Shown here: positions 37,725 to 47,533 of the stretch, one piece after another
Numbering within the stretch: position 1 is the stretch's first letter
Layout: every line of letters starts with the position of its first letter
Source of the DNA: an unicellular cyanobacterium SU3
GTDB lineage: Bacteria > Cyanobacteriota > Cyanobacteriia > Cyanobacteriales > Microcystaceae
DNA length: 57,625 bases
Assembly (NCBI GenBank): GCA_002172675.1
Contig: NETF01000167.1
Coordinates: forward strand, 1 to 57,625
Direction of reading: 5' to 3'
Translations under genes and position numbers: made by a program
The notes under the pieces: model-generated
The model's input: only the letters and a program-made list of their open reading frames with translations
What the model was told of the DNA's origin: nothing
The model's database searches: none

Positions 37725-38510
37725 ATGGAAGTCCCCAACTTCAACATTAAAGAAAAAATATCTTATTATTTAGATAATTTTAATAGCCCCATCGGAATCG
37801 CAGTTAATTTGACAATTTTGGGGCTTATTTTATTGTCTTCAGGTATCTTTGTTCTTGAAACTTATCCTTTGTCTGAGTCTAGTTTAAAATTATTAGCCCA
37901 ATTAGATGATGTTATTTTATACTTCTTTACTTTTGAATATTTAATCCGCTTTTGGTGTGCCAACTCTAAACTAAAATTTGTTTTTAGTCTTTTTTCTTTT
38001 ATCGATTTACTGTCTATCTTACCTTTATTTATTGGATTTGTTGATATTCGTTTTATTCGCATTCTTCGCTGGTTTCGGATTCTTAGACTGCTAAGATTGA
38101 TTAAATTTGAAACATCTTTATTTAGAGTAAAATCTGAAGATGGTGTTGTTTTAGTTAGAATATTTTTAATTTTATTTTCCTTAATTTTTATTTATTCTGG
38201 AGCGATTTATCAAGTTGAACATTATAGTAATCCAGAAGTATTTACAACCTTTTTTGATGCTTTATATTTTTCTGTTGTCACCATGACAACGGTAGGGTTT
38301 GGTGATGTGATTCCCTTGTCAGAAGCAGGGCGAATTTTAACAGTAATGATGATTTTTTCAGGTATTCTTTTAATTCCTTGGCAACTCGGGATTTTAACTC
38401 AAAAATTTTTACAAAGTAGTCAACAAGGTGATCAAGTTTGTAGTCATTGTGGCTTAAAATTTCATGATCGAGATGCTAACTTCTGTAAGATTTGTGGAAC
38501 TAAGTTATGA
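37725..38510 (+). CDS. voltage-gated-type K+ channel with C-terminal zinc ribbon
   Basis: A 261-residue six-helix ion channel. The voltage-sensor S4 (RFIRILRWFRILRLLRLIKFE) has regularly spaced arginines, and the pore loop VTMTTVGFGDVIPLSE carries a K+ selectivity filter. Right after S6 and a short linker comes CSHCGLKFHDRDANFCKICGTKL, a four-cysteine zinc ribbon (about 239-258) that would sit in the cytosol. The channel is otherwise like KvAP/Kch types. The gene follows gloB by six bases. The ribbon might gate the channel by zinc, redox state or protein binding (inference). Confidence 0.9.
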   Translation: MEVPNFNIKEKISYYLDNFNSPIGIAVNLTILGLILLSSGIFVLETYPLSESSLKLLAQLDDVILYFFTFEYLIRFWCANSKLKFVFSLFSFIDLLSILPLFIGFVDIRFIRILRWFRILRLLRLIKFETSLFRVKSEDGVVLVRIFLILFSLIFIYSGAIYQVEHYSNPEVFTTFFDALYFSVVTMTTVGFGDVIPLSEAGRILTVMMIFSGILLIPWQLGILTQKFLQSSQQGDQVCSHCGLKFHDRDANFCKICGTKL

Positions 38511-38555
38511 TTACGAGTTAGAAGTCAGAATACAGAATATGAGAGTTAGGAGTTA

Positions 38556-39191
38556 ATGATGGTAGAAACAATTGGCATATCTCAAGGAATTACCAGTTTA
38601 ACTGAAGTTCATTTGAAGTTTAATTTAACTCAAAATCAAAACAGTAACTTTTTTGGAGAATGGACTGATAATTTACCCGAACTTGATCATAGAGAGAAAC
38701 AAGTATTAGATAGTTTAAAAGAACGATATTTATATTATGCTGCTGATAATTCTATTACTGAGGGAACTCTGAATATTATTATGATTTCCCCTCTATTAGA
38801 ATTGGCTAACTTATGTGATCCTCCTTTTAAAATAAAAGCTGAACAAGCAGTTAAAATTGAGCTTAAAGACTCAGACATTATTTTACAAGGTTTTATTGAT
38901 GCTTTGGTCGTTAAAAAACAATTTTGGGTGATAGTTATTGAAGCAAAACGTTATGGTTTCAATGTCTCTCTAGCTATTCCTCAAGCTTTAACTTACATGA
39001 TGACTAATACTGAGCAAAACAGTCCTATTTTTGGTTTAGTAACAAACGGAGAAGATTATATTTTTATCAAAGTTAGTCATCAAGATAAACAATATGATAT
39101 TTCAGATAAATTAACCCTAGCCAAAAGAAATAACCAAGAATTTTATCAAGTTTTTCAAATCATCAAAAATATTAAACAATTCTTACTCTAG
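38556..39191 (+). CDS. PD-(D/E)XK nuclease-fold protein, type I R-subunit N-terminus-like
   Basis: A 211-residue protein whose middle is a restriction-nuclease-like core. E70 in ITEGTLN, D115 in GFIDALVV, and E129-x-K131 in WVIVIEAKRYG fit the PD-(D/E)XK active site. QALTYMMTNTEQ then FGLVTNGEDYIFIKV is typical of the type I R-subunit N-terminal-like family common in cyanobacteria, which stands alone without helicase or specificity partners. No methyltransferase or S subunit is next to it. Role unknown; possibly transposon-related or defensive. ATG at 38556, with a second ATG next to it at 38559. Confidence 0.72.
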   Translation: MMVETIGISQGITSLTEVHLKFNLTQNQNSNFFGEWTDNLPELDHREKQVLDSLKERYLYYAADNSITEGTLNIIMISPLLELANLCDPPFKIKAEQAVKIELKDSDIILQGFIDALVVKKQFWVIVIEAKRYGFNVSLAIPQALTYMMTNTEQNSPIFGLVTNGEDYIFIKVSHQDKQYDISDKLTLAKRNNQEFYQVFQIIKNIKQFLL

Positions 39192-39255
39192 TTTATAAGT
39201 TAAACCTACTATGATATGATGCAACACGAAAAGAGATTCTAGAGAAAACTATAAA

Positions 39256-40287
39256 ATGCACAAAATACCCGTTACAGTAATTACAGGCTTTTTAGGGGCA
39301 GGAAAAACGACATTAGTTCGTCATCTTTTACAAAATAATGAAAATCGACGCATTGCTGTATTAGTGAATGAATTTGGAGAGGTAGGAATCGACGGAGAAT
39401 TACTTAAAGATTGTCAAATTTGTGAAGAAGATAATAACCCCAACGAAAATATTATAGAACTGAATAATGGTTGTCTTTGTTGCACCGTTCAAGAAGAATT
39501 TTATCCCACCATGCAGCAACTTTTAGAACGACGAGATTCCCTCGATTGTATGTTAATAGAAACCTCTGGGTTAGCCCTACCTAAACCCCTTGTGCAAGCC
39601 TTTCGTTGGCCAGAGATTCGTAACAGTGCTACCGTTGATGGTGTGGTGACAGTAGTGGATTGTCAAGCCTTAGCTTCCGGCACTTTAGTAGGAGATTTAG
39701 ACGCATTAGAAGCACAAAGAAAAGCCGATCCTAACCTAGAACATGAAACCCCAATAGAAGAATTATTTGAGGATCAACTCGCTTGTGCAGACTTAGTCTT
39801 ATTAACAAAAACTGACCTAGTTGAAGCAACAGAATTAAACAAAATTAAAACCTGGTTAGCCCAAGAATTACGCCCCGGTGTTAAAGTGGTTTCTTGTGAT
39901 AAAGGTCAAATTAATCCTGATATTTTACTCGGCTTTAATGCGGCAGTAGAAGACAATTTAGAAACCCGTCCCTCTCATCACGATCACGAAGAAGAACACG
40001 ATCACGATGATGATATTAACTCAGTACAAATAACCCTAGAACAAGCTTATGAACCGAAAACATTAGTGAAAACGTTAACAAAATTAGTGCAAGATAACGA
40101 AATTTATCGCATTAAAGGCTTTGTTCATGTTCCCAATAAACCCATGCGTTTAGTGTTGCAAGGAGTCGGCGATCGCTTCGATTCTTTCTATGATCGTTTA
40201 TGGCGTGAAGATGAAGCCAAACAAACCCGTTTAGTGTTCATCGGAAAAGCATTAAATCAACAAACTATAGAACAATCAATTGAGTGA
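39256..40287 (+). CDS. cobW: CobW/COG0523-family metallochaperone GTPase
   Basis: A 343-residue G3E P-loop GTPase. Walker A is GFLGAGKTT (11-19), the metal-binding CXCC motif is C73-L-C75-C76 in NNGCLCCTV, and the guanine-specificity motif is TKTD. A histidine/acid-rich stretch at about 240-252 (HHDHEEEHDHDDD) should bind metal. The C-terminal CobW_C domain ends in VFIGKAL. Cyanobacterial members are usually annotated as cobalamin-synthesis CobW, but the family also includes zinc chaperones, so the symbol is provisional. No cobalamin genes or Zur box are visible around it. Confidence 0.85.
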   Translation: MHKIPVTVITGFLGAGKTTLVRHLLQNNENRRIAVLVNEFGEVGIDGELLKDCQICEEDNNPNENIIELNNGCLCCTVQEEFYPTMQQLLERRDSLDCMLIETSGLALPKPLVQAFRWPEIRNSATVDGVVTVVDCQALASGTLVGDLDALEAQRKADPNLEHETPIEELFEDQLACADLVLLTKTDLVEATELNKIKTWLAQELRPGVKVVSCDKGQINPDILLGFNAAVEDNLETRPSHHDHEEEHDHDDDINSVQITLEQAYEPKTLVKTLTKLVQDNEIYRIKGFVHVPNKPMRLVLQGVGDRFDSFYDRLWREDEAKQTRLVFIGKALNQQTIEQSIE

Positions 40288-40342
40288 GAGTGAGAAGTAT
40301 AAGGAGATGGAGAAACTAAAAATAAGCTATAAAATTATCAAG

Positions 40343-40924
40343 CTATCTTTCTAGAAATTTCTTGATGGGACGAATATCCCAGATTTGTGCCTCAATGAAG
40401 CGATCATAACGCCATGTTTCTTCAACCTTCCATCTATCTCCTGGTAATCCATACTTTTGAATAACTTTAATTATCTCGTCTTTAGTAAAAACTTGGCCAT
40501 GAAATGGTTTTAAATAGGGTTTTCCTCTTTCTGTCCGAGGAATATTAAAACTAGGCATACTATCAGGGTACGTGAAAGAAATTTGCTCACTATTAAAGAG
40601 GGACAAAGGAATTTTTAATTTAATTGGGTTAGCCGAAGAAAAGAAACCACCTTTTTGAAACAAGTCATCATGCTCTCCTAAAACGAAATAAATAGGATGA
40701 GGAAGATATGGTTTTTTACCTTTATTGACAAACTCATTGTAAAGCCATGCTTCAATTTCACGTCGTTCTTCAAGATACCCAAAATGCAACCAAGTTCTTT
40801 GACCTGATTCAAATAAATTGGTTAATATGGCTTCTGCTTCAGGATCATCGTAGCTACAAATATTCTTGAGCCGAATGTTTCCCTCTTGGTAGTAGTGAGT
40901 AAGATAGTCAGGAATACGATACAT
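40343..40924 (-). CDS. conserved-looking protein of unknown function
   Basis: A 193-residue soluble protein, not recognised. It contains RNICSYDDPEAEAILTNLF-like charged helices, a Pro/Tyr-rich middle (KPYLPHPIYFVLGEHDD) and a basic C-terminus WDIRPIKKFLER. No signal peptide, membrane helix, cysteine cluster or nuclease motif is evident. The coding pattern is coherent from the ATG at 40924 to the stop. It stands alone between convergent cobW and divergent hybrid kinase genes. Confidence 0.7.
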   Translation of the reverse strand: MYRIPDYLTHYYQEGNIRLKNICSYDDPEAEAILTNLFESGQRTWLHFGYLEERREIEAWLYNEFVNKGKKPYLPHPIYFVLGEHDDLFQKGGFFSSANPIKLKIPLSLFNSEQISFTYPDSMPSFNIPRTERGKPYLKPFHGQVFTKDEIIKVIQKYGLPGDRWKVEETWRYDRFIEAQIWDIRPIKKFLER

Positions 40925-41031
40925 TGTTTATCAAACTATAGAAAAATTAAATAATAGCTCGAGATAAGCAGATAATTGAGTGACTCTACACTCTCCCACT
41001 AGAAAGATACAGCAAAGCAGGGGCGGGTGCT

Positions 41032-44000
41032 ATGGTAGGTATATATGATTGGGGATTTTCCTACGAAGTAAAAGCCTCTCTATTAAACCGTTTCATGTCA
41101 ATTCAATTAGAAGATATTTTAATTACCAAAGAGCTATCTTTGCGATCGCCTCGTCAGACCAATTTACAGGCCGAAAATGAAGCATTGCGATCGCTGGCTC
41201 GACAATTAGTCCATAAACCCGAAAAGATACTGCAAAGCTTGGTAGAAATGGCCATAGAGCTATGCGATGCCGAAACGGCTGGCGTTAGTTTAATAGAAAC
41301 ACAGCCCGAAGGCGAAGAGGTTGTTCGTTGGGTCGCCATGGCCGGAACTCTGGCCGCCCAGGTAGGAGGCTGCACGCCACGTAATAATAGCCCCTGTGGA
41401 GTCTGTCTGGAGCAGGGAAGTCCGGTGCTATTTTCCCATCCTGAGCGGTATTTCACCTATTTTCAAGCAGCTAATATCCCCTTTGTAGAAGCGTTGGTGC
41501 TGCCCTTAATTTGCGAAGGACAAGCACTCGGCACGATTTGGATTATTACCCACGAGGAGGGACGGCAGTTTGATGGTGAAGATGTAAGGTTGATGAGTGG
41601 GTTAGCAGATTTGACAGCAGTGGCTCTATTGCAGCATCAGCAGCACACCCAAGTATTGAAAGCAACCAATGCTCGGCTGGCAGCAGAAGAATCTGAGCGT
41701 AAGCAGGCCGAAGCCAGAGCCGAGGCTTTAATTGCCAATCTGCCCGGTGGAGCAGCATTTGTGGTGGATCGGGAATTGCGCTATTTGTTAGCAACAGGAG
41801 AAGCTTTAGCAATGGCCAACTTCAAACCCGAAGATTTCATCGGACAGACCATTTTTGAAGTGCTACCGCCCGAACTGGCGGCCAGTTATGAACCGATGTA
41901 CCGTCAAGCCATTGCCGGTGAACCCTTTGAGCATGAACACCAAGCCCATGATCGCTGGTACATTTCCCGTGGTACGCCCATGTATGACAGCAATGGCGGA
42001 GTCTATGGGGTTCTGGTAATTTCCTATGACATCACTGAACGCAAACAGGCTGAAACTGCCCTGCGAAACTCCGAAGAAAAATATCGCGCCCTCTTTGAGT
42101 CGATAGATGAAGCCTATGCAGTGGTCGAAGTCATAGCCAATGATCAGGGTCAATGGAGCGATTTCCTGTTTTTAGAAGTGAATCCTGCGTTTGTGAAGCA
42201 GACGGGAATGGAGTACCCAGTTGGGCGCAAAGCCACAGAACTATTAGGGACACCCAACCCGAATTGGGCCAAGATATATGGACAGGTAGCTGAAACGGGT
42301 GAACCCACTCGCTTTGAAGAAAACGAAACTACCCTGGGTCGCGTTTTCGATCTGTATGTTTTCCGACTGGGGGAAGCAGGTAGCCGTCGCGTGGCTGTCC
42401 TGTTTACTGACATCACCGATCGCAAACATCGGGAAGCGAATCTCACGTTTCTCGCCGACTTGATGAATGATTTGTCGTCCCTCATCATTGCCGAAGAGGT
42501 CATGGAACTGGCGGGCAAACGCATCACCGAACATCTCGATTTGTCGCGCTTCATGTTCGTCGAGATTTTCCCGGAGGCGGGCATATGCACCTATCTGCTC
42601 CCCAGCCATCCCCCCGGTCAGCAAGAAATCAGCGGCAGCTTCGTACTCGCCGATTATCACACCGAAGCAGAACACCGTCTGCTCTGCTCCGGACATTCGA
42701 TGATCGTAAACGATGTCCGCGACGGAACCCGCACGCCCGAACAGATCGCAGCGTTTGAGGCGTTCGACATCGGTTCGATCGTTAACACGCCCTACATAAG
42801 CAATGGACGCTGGGTTTTCGATTTGGGTGTCGCTCGCAACAAGCCTTCGGTTTGGCGCGAGGACGAAATCGAGCTTTTACGGGAACTCTCCGCGCGGATT
42901 TGGCTAAGAATCGAACGCGCTCGTGCCGAAGCTGCCATGCGCGAATCGGAACTTCAGCGCGTTCAAGAACAAGCTGCTCGTGAACAGGAACGCCAACGTG
43001 CTGAATCCTTAGCTGAACTAAACCGCGCTAAAACTCAGTTTTTCAGTAATGTTTCCCATGAATTTCGTACACCCCTAACCCTGTTGTTAGGTCCGTTGGA
43101 AGATGCGCTCGCTCAGTTAGAAGTTAGGGAGAACCAAGGCACCCAGGAGACTATCAAACAACAACTACAACTAGCCTACCGCAATGCCTTACGGTTACTA
43201 AAACTGGTCAATACCCTGCTCGACTTTTCCCGTGTAGAAGCCCAGAAAATTCAAGGAAACTATCAACCAACGGATTTAGCAGCTTATACAACTGAATTGG
43301 CCAGTCTATTTCGTTCAACCATTGAAAGTGCAGGATTACAATTTATTGTTAATTGTCAGCCTTTGTCAGAACCGATCTGGATAGATCGAGAAATGTGGGA
43401 AAAAATTGTTCTTAACCTGCTCTCGAATGCTTTTAAATTCACCTTTGCAGGAAAAATTAGGGTAAGTTTACAAGAAGAAAGAGATAATGGAAATCCTAAA
43501 TTTGCGGTTCTCACCGTTCAGGACACCGGCATCGGCATCTCCACTGAAGAACTACCCCATATTTTTGAGCGATTTTATCAGAGTCAGAACCATCAGGGAC
43601 GGAGTTATGAAGGCTCAGGTATTGGTTTATCCCTGGTACAAGAATTAGTGAAACTCCATGACGGTACGGTTGAGGTGAGGAGTCAAGTGGGACAGGGAAC
43701 AACCTTTACAGTAACTTTACCCATCAATGAGCGATCTCATTCTTACTCTCAACATTCAGATAAACCATCGATCTCAAGCTCAACGACACAGGACAATACG
43801 TTCGTCGAAGAAGCTCAAAGTTGGCTATCAAAGAGAAATTTAACCTTAGAAGAAGTTCCTAACGCTGAGGCAAAGGCTAAAATTCTTATCGTCGAAGACA
43901 ATGCAGATATGCGCGACTATCTCAAAAAACTGCTCAATCCCTACTACGAGGTAGAAACGTCCAAGGATGGGTTAGAGGCTTTGACCTTGATTCGTAATGT

Positions 44001-45006
44001 TTCAGATCATAACAATCATGGTGCTATGTATGATCTGGTACTGACAGATGTCATGATGCCCAGGTTAGATGGTTTTGAGTTATTGCGATCGCTACGGGAA
44101 AATCCTCAGATGCCAAAAATACCGATTATTTTACTCTCGGCACGAACGGCGGAAGAATTCCAAGTAGAAGGATTAAAAGCAGGGGCCGATGACTATTTAG
44201 GGAAACCTTTCTCCGCAAGGCAACTCTTAGCACGAGTTGAGGCTCATTTGAAACTCACTCGGATGCGGAAAGTTCAGGCATTGAACGAGAGCCTAGAAAA
44301 ACAGGTACGAATGCGAACTGCTCAACTTGAAGCGATTAATCAAGAGTTAGAAGCCTTTTCCTATTCCGTATCCCACGACTTGCAAACTCCTCTGCGCTAT
44401 ATTAGCAGCTTTGTGGAACGGTTGGAGGGAAATCTGGACGGGAATGCTGATGCTAAGAGTCAACGCTATCTTAGTATTATTGACGAAGCAGCCAGTCAAG
44501 CCCATCAAATGATTGACGATCTGCTTCAATTCTCGCGCATGAGTAAAAATCAACTGGTTCTGACCTCAGTCTCCATGAATCAGTTGGTGCAAGAAGTGCG
44601 ATCGCAACTAAAACCAGAAATCGGCGCTCGCGTTGTTGAGTGGCACATTGAACCCTTACCAGAGGTTCAGGGCGATCCCCAAATGTTACGACTTGTTTGG
44701 CAGAATTTAATATCTAATGCGGTTAAGTATACTTGTAATTGTTCGACCGCAATTATTACTATCAGTAGTAAGACTGATAATCATGAGATCGTTTTCTTAA
44801 TTGAAGACAACGGAATCGGATTTGAGATGAAATACCAGGATCGTCTGTTTAGTCTGTTTCAACGGTTACATTCCCAGGAACAGTTTGCTGGCACTGGCGT
44901 GGGATTAGCGAATGTGAGACGGATTATTCATCGACATGGGGGACGGGTTTGGGCTGAAGGGACAATTGATCAGGGGGCAAAGTTCTACTTTTCCCTACCT
45001 AAATAA
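41032..45006 (+). CDS. multidomain hybrid histidine kinase: GAF-PAS-PAS-GAF-HK-REC-HK
   Basis: A 1324-residue cytoplasmic sensor. Domains: GAF about 60-200, two PAS about 225-465, a second GAF about 470-640, HisKA with H676 (SNVSHEFRTPL) and ATPase (VQDTGIGIS), receiver with phospho-Asp D1006 (LTDVMMP), then a second HisKA with H1115 (YSVSHDLQTPLRY) of the Cph1-like type and a second ATPase (EDNGIGF, GTGVGLANV). Two complete transmitters in one chain is uncommon. The second GAF (about 42430-42960) is clearly more GC-rich than its neighbours, so the gene looks mosaic. GAF1 lacks an evident bilin cysteine. The ATG at 41095 is an alternative start. Confidence 0.9.
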   Translation: MVGIYDWGFSYEVKASLLNRFMSIQLEDILITKELSLRSPRQTNLQAENEALRSLARQLVHKPEKILQSLVEMAIELCDAETAGVSLIETQPEGEEVVRWVAMAGTLAAQVGGCTPRNNSPCGVCLEQGSPVLFSHPERYFTYFQAANIPFVEALVLPLICEGQALGTIWIITHEEGRQFDGEDVRLMSGLADLTAVALLQHQQHTQVLKATNARLAAEESERKQAEARAEALIANLPGGAAFVVDRELRYLLATGEALAMANFKPEDFIGQTIFEVLPPELAASYEPMYRQAIAGEPFEHEHQAHDRWYISRGTPMYDSNGGVYGVLVISYDITERKQAETALRNSEEKYRALFESIDEAYAVVEVIANDQGQWSDFLFLEVNPAFVKQTGMEYPVGRKATELLGTPNPNWAKIYGQVAETGEPTRFEENETTLGRVFDLYVFRLGEAGSRRVAVLFTDITDRKHREANLTFLADLMNDLSSLIIAEEVMELAGKRITEHLDLSRFMFVEIFPEAGICTYLLPSHPPGQQEISGSFVLADYHTEAEHRLLCSGHSMIVNDVRDGTRTPEQIAAFEAFDIGSIVNTPYISNGRWVFDLGVARNKPSVWREDEIELLRELSARIWLRIERARAEAAMRESELQRVQEQAAREQERQRAESLAELNRAKTQFFSNVSHEFRTPLTLLLGPLEDALAQLEVRENQGTQETIKQQLQLAYRNALRLLKLVNTLLDFSRVEAQKIQGNYQPTDLAAYTTELASLFRSTIESAGLQFIVNCQPLSEPIWIDREMWEKIVLNLLSNAFKFTFAGKIRVSLQEERDNGNPKFAVLTVQDTGIGISTEELPHIFERFYQSQNHQGRSYEGSGIGLSLVQELVKLHDGTVEVRSQVGQGTTFTVTLPINERSHSYSQHSDKPSISSSTTQDNTFVEEAQSWLSKRNLTLEEVPNAEAKAKILIVEDNADMRDYLKKLLNPYYEVETSKDGLEALTLIRNVSDHNNHGAMYDLVLTDVMMPRLDGFELLRSLRENPQMPKIPIILLSARTAEEFQVEGLKAGADDYLGKPFSARQLLARVEAHLKLTRMRKVQALNESLEKQVRMRTAQLEAINQELEAFSYSVSHDLQTPLRYISSFVERLEGNLDGNADAKSQRYLSIIDEAASQAHQMIDDLLQFSRMSKNQLVLTSVSMNQLVQEVRSQLKPEIGARVVEWHIEPLPEVQGDPQMLRLVWQNLISNAVKYTCNCSTAIITISSKTDNHEIVFLIEDNGIGFEMKYQDRLFSLFQRLHSQEQFAGTGVGLANVRRIIHRHGGRVWAEGTIDQGAKFYFSLPK

Positions 45007-45016
45007 GAGGAAAAAA

Positions 45017-47476
45017 ATGAACAGGCTTGAGATTTTACTATTAGAAGATAATCCTCTAGATGCTGAAGTAGTGAGCCTTACCCTGGCTGAGGGTGGCATT
45101 GATTGTGATTTACAGGTTGTCAACAGTCGCGCCAAATTTGTAACAGCACTCGAGACAAACCAGTTTGCTCTGGTTTTAGCTGACTATGCCCTACCAGGAT
45201 TTGATGGTTTGACAGCATTAAGCATTATCCGTGAACATTATCCCCATTTGCCCTTTATTTTTGTTTCAGCCAGTTTGGGAGAAGAGTTGGCCATTGAATC
45301 ACTGAAAATGGGAGCCACCGATTATGTTCTCAAACAGCGACTAGAACGGTTAGTGCCTTGTGTGAAACGGGCGTTACAAGAAGCTGAAGAATATCGTAAG
45401 CGCAAGTCGGCTGAAACTGCCCTACGAGAAAGTGAAGCTAGATTACGTTTAGCCATTGAGTCTGCTCAACTGGGGACTTGGGACTGGAACCTGATCACCA
45501 ATGAACTAAAATGGGATGCAGGTTGTAAAGCGATGTTTGGCTTACCCCCTGAAGCAGAAACAAGCATTGATATTTTTTTTCAAGGATTACATCCCGATGA
45601 CCGCGAACGATTGTCTCAGGTGGTACAAGATTCTCTCAATCCTGCCAATGGGGGTGATTATGAGACAGAATATCGAACCATTGGCTTTCAGGATCAAGTT
45701 GAGCGCTGGATTAAAGCCAAAGGACAAGTTTATTTTGATGAAAGTGGAACACCGTTTCGCTTTATTGGTACCGTTTTAGAGATTACCGAACAAAAACAGG
45801 CACAAAGAAGAATGAATGCTGATCTCCAAGATACTCAAGTCTTGCAAGAACTCAGCACCCGTCTGATCTCTGAAAAAAATATTGAGGTCATCTACCAAGA
45901 AATTATCGAGGTTGCTATTGCTCTTTCACGGGCTGATGCCGGTTCGTTTCAATACTTTGATGTTAAAATCGACCAGTTGAAATTGTTGGCAACTCAAGGC
46001 TTTAGTCAGCGCATCATCGATCATTTTGATTGCGTTATGGCCACTTGCGAACAGACTTTACTTAACGGTGAACGGGCTTTTATTGATTTTGATACTCGAA
46101 AAGATACGGATGGCTGTTTTAAAATACATCTCGATGAAGGATTCTTTTCAGCTCAGTCAACTCCCTTAATCTCCCGGTCCGGTCAATTCATCGGTCTGTT
46201 TTCAACTCATTGGCGCAGACATCATCGTCCGAGTGAGCGAGAACTAAGGTTTCTCGATTTACTGGCTCGTCAAGCTGCCGATCTTATTGAGCAACGACAG
46301 GCTTTCGCTGAACGTCAACAACTCTTAGAACGAGAACAGGCAGCACGGGAAGATGCTGAACAGGCTAACCGTCTCAAAGATGAATTTTTGGCAATCCTAT
46401 CCCATGAGTTGCGATCGCCGCTTAATCCTATTTTGGGTTGGTCAACCCTACTTCAGACGAAAGACTTTGACCCCATCACCACGAAAAAAGGTCTTTCGAC
46501 CATTGAACGCAACGCTAAACTACAAACTCAACTGATTGATGATCTCCTCGATATTGCTCGCATTTTGCGCGGTAAGCTCAAGATAGAAGAGACGACAGTT
46601 AATCTGGTAACGGTGATTGAAGGGGCGATCGAAGTGGTCAGAACCACTGCTGAGGCAAAATCCATTGCTTTGCAGTTCGACAGAAGCAATGCTTGCCAAG
46701 TTAGAGGAGATGAAGGACGACTGGAGCAAGTGGTGTGGAATTTGTTGTCAAATGCCATTAAATTTACACCACAGGGGGGTCAGGTAGTGGTAGAGCTTAA
46801 AGTAAATGGTGATCAAGCTTGCCTAACCGTTAGGGATACTGGCAGAGGCATCAGTTCAGACTTTCTGCCCTATTTATTTCAATCGTTTCGTCAAGAAGAT
46901 GTTTCGATCACTCGTCACTATGGTGGGTTAGGGTTGGGACTTGCGATCGTTAAATATATTGTGGATGCCCATAATGGCAGTATTACTGCCTATAGCTTAG
47001 GAGAAGGACAAGGGGCTACCTTTACGGTACAGTTTCCTGTGTTACAAGAGCAAGGGAGAGCTTCTCCAATTTCCCTAAGCCCACTTAGCACTGATCTAAG
47101 AGGCATTAAAGTTATGGCGGTTGATGATAGCGCAGATACCCGTCAATTACTCAAGATGTTACTAACCTCTTATGGTGCTGAAACCAGGGTCGTTGCTTCT
47201 GGGACTGAAGTTTTAGCTAAATTAAGCACGTTTGACCCTGATGTACTGATTTGCGACATCAGTATGCCTGATATGGATGGTTACACCCTCCTTCAGCAAA
47301 TTCGAGTTTTACCCGATGCTCAGGGAGGCAATACCCCTGCGATCGCCGTTACTGCCTTTACCCGCCAAGAAGATCGTCAGATGGCTTTATCCCAAGGGTT
47401 TCAAGAACACATTCCTAAGCCCATTGACCCAGAAAAGTTAGCAATTGCGATCGTTCGGTTAGCTTCAGTCGATTAA
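45017..47476 (+). CDS. hybrid histidine kinase: REC-PAS-GAF-HK-REC
   Basis: An 819-residue protein beginning with a receiver domain (LLLEDNPLDAEVV; phospho-Asp D56 in LADYALPG). Then come PAS (SAQLGTWDWNL), a GAF domain, HisKA with H463 (ILSHELRSPLNPILGW), ATPase (RDTGRGISS, GGLGLGLAIVKYI) and a C-terminal receiver with D747 (ICDISMPDMDGY). I start at the ATG at 45017, ten bases after the stop of the preceding kinase, because AAGAGG lies just upstream. The open frame reaches back to 44936 inside that gene. The first receiver can accept phosphate from the kinase before it, suggesting a two-protein phosphorelay. Confidence 0.92.
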   Translation: MNRLEILLLEDNPLDAEVVSLTLAEGGIDCDLQVVNSRAKFVTALETNQFALVLADYALPGFDGLTALSIIREHYPHLPFIFVSASLGEELAIESLKMGATDYVLKQRLERLVPCVKRALQEAEEYRKRKSAETALRESEARLRLAIESAQLGTWDWNLITNELKWDAGCKAMFGLPPEAETSIDIFFQGLHPDDRERLSQVVQDSLNPANGGDYETEYRTIGFQDQVERWIKAKGQVYFDESGTPFRFIGTVLEITEQKQAQRRMNADLQDTQVLQELSTRLISEKNIEVIYQEIIEVAIALSRADAGSFQYFDVKIDQLKLLATQGFSQRIIDHFDCVMATCEQTLLNGERAFIDFDTRKDTDGCFKIHLDEGFFSAQSTPLISRSGQFIGLFSTHWRRHHRPSERELRFLDLLARQAADLIEQRQAFAERQQLLEREQAAREDAEQANRLKDEFLAILSHELRSPLNPILGWSTLLQTKDFDPITTKKGLSTIERNAKLQTQLIDDLLDIARILRGKLKIEETTVNLVTVIEGAIEVVRTTAEAKSIALQFDRSNACQVRGDEGRLEQVVWNLLSNAIKFTPQGGQVVVELKVNGDQACLTVRDTGRGISSDFLPYLFQSFRQEDVSITRHYGGLGLGLAIVKYIVDAHNGSITAYSLGEGQGATFTVQFPVLQEQGRASPISLSPLSTDLRGIKVMAVDDSADTRQLLKMLLTSYGAETRVVASGTEVLAKLSTFDPDVLICDISMPDMDGYTLLQQIRVLPDAQGGNTPAIAVTAFTRQEDRQMALSQGFQEHIPKPIDPEKLAIAIVRLASVD

Positions 47477-47533
47477 AAACTTACTTGTTTGGGCTGCAAG
47501 GGAGTACCGGAGCAGGGAGTAGGGGAGACTATT

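Noticed and set aside
42150-42703. Several long open frames on the opposite strand and other frame inside the first hybrid kinase gene
   Set aside because: They fall in the GC-rich segment, where stops are rare, and show no recognisable domains; the kinase frame is continuous across them.
44936-45016. Longer start for the second hybrid kinase
   Set aside because: The extension lies inside the preceding gene and is not receiver-like; a ribosome site supports the ATG at 45017.
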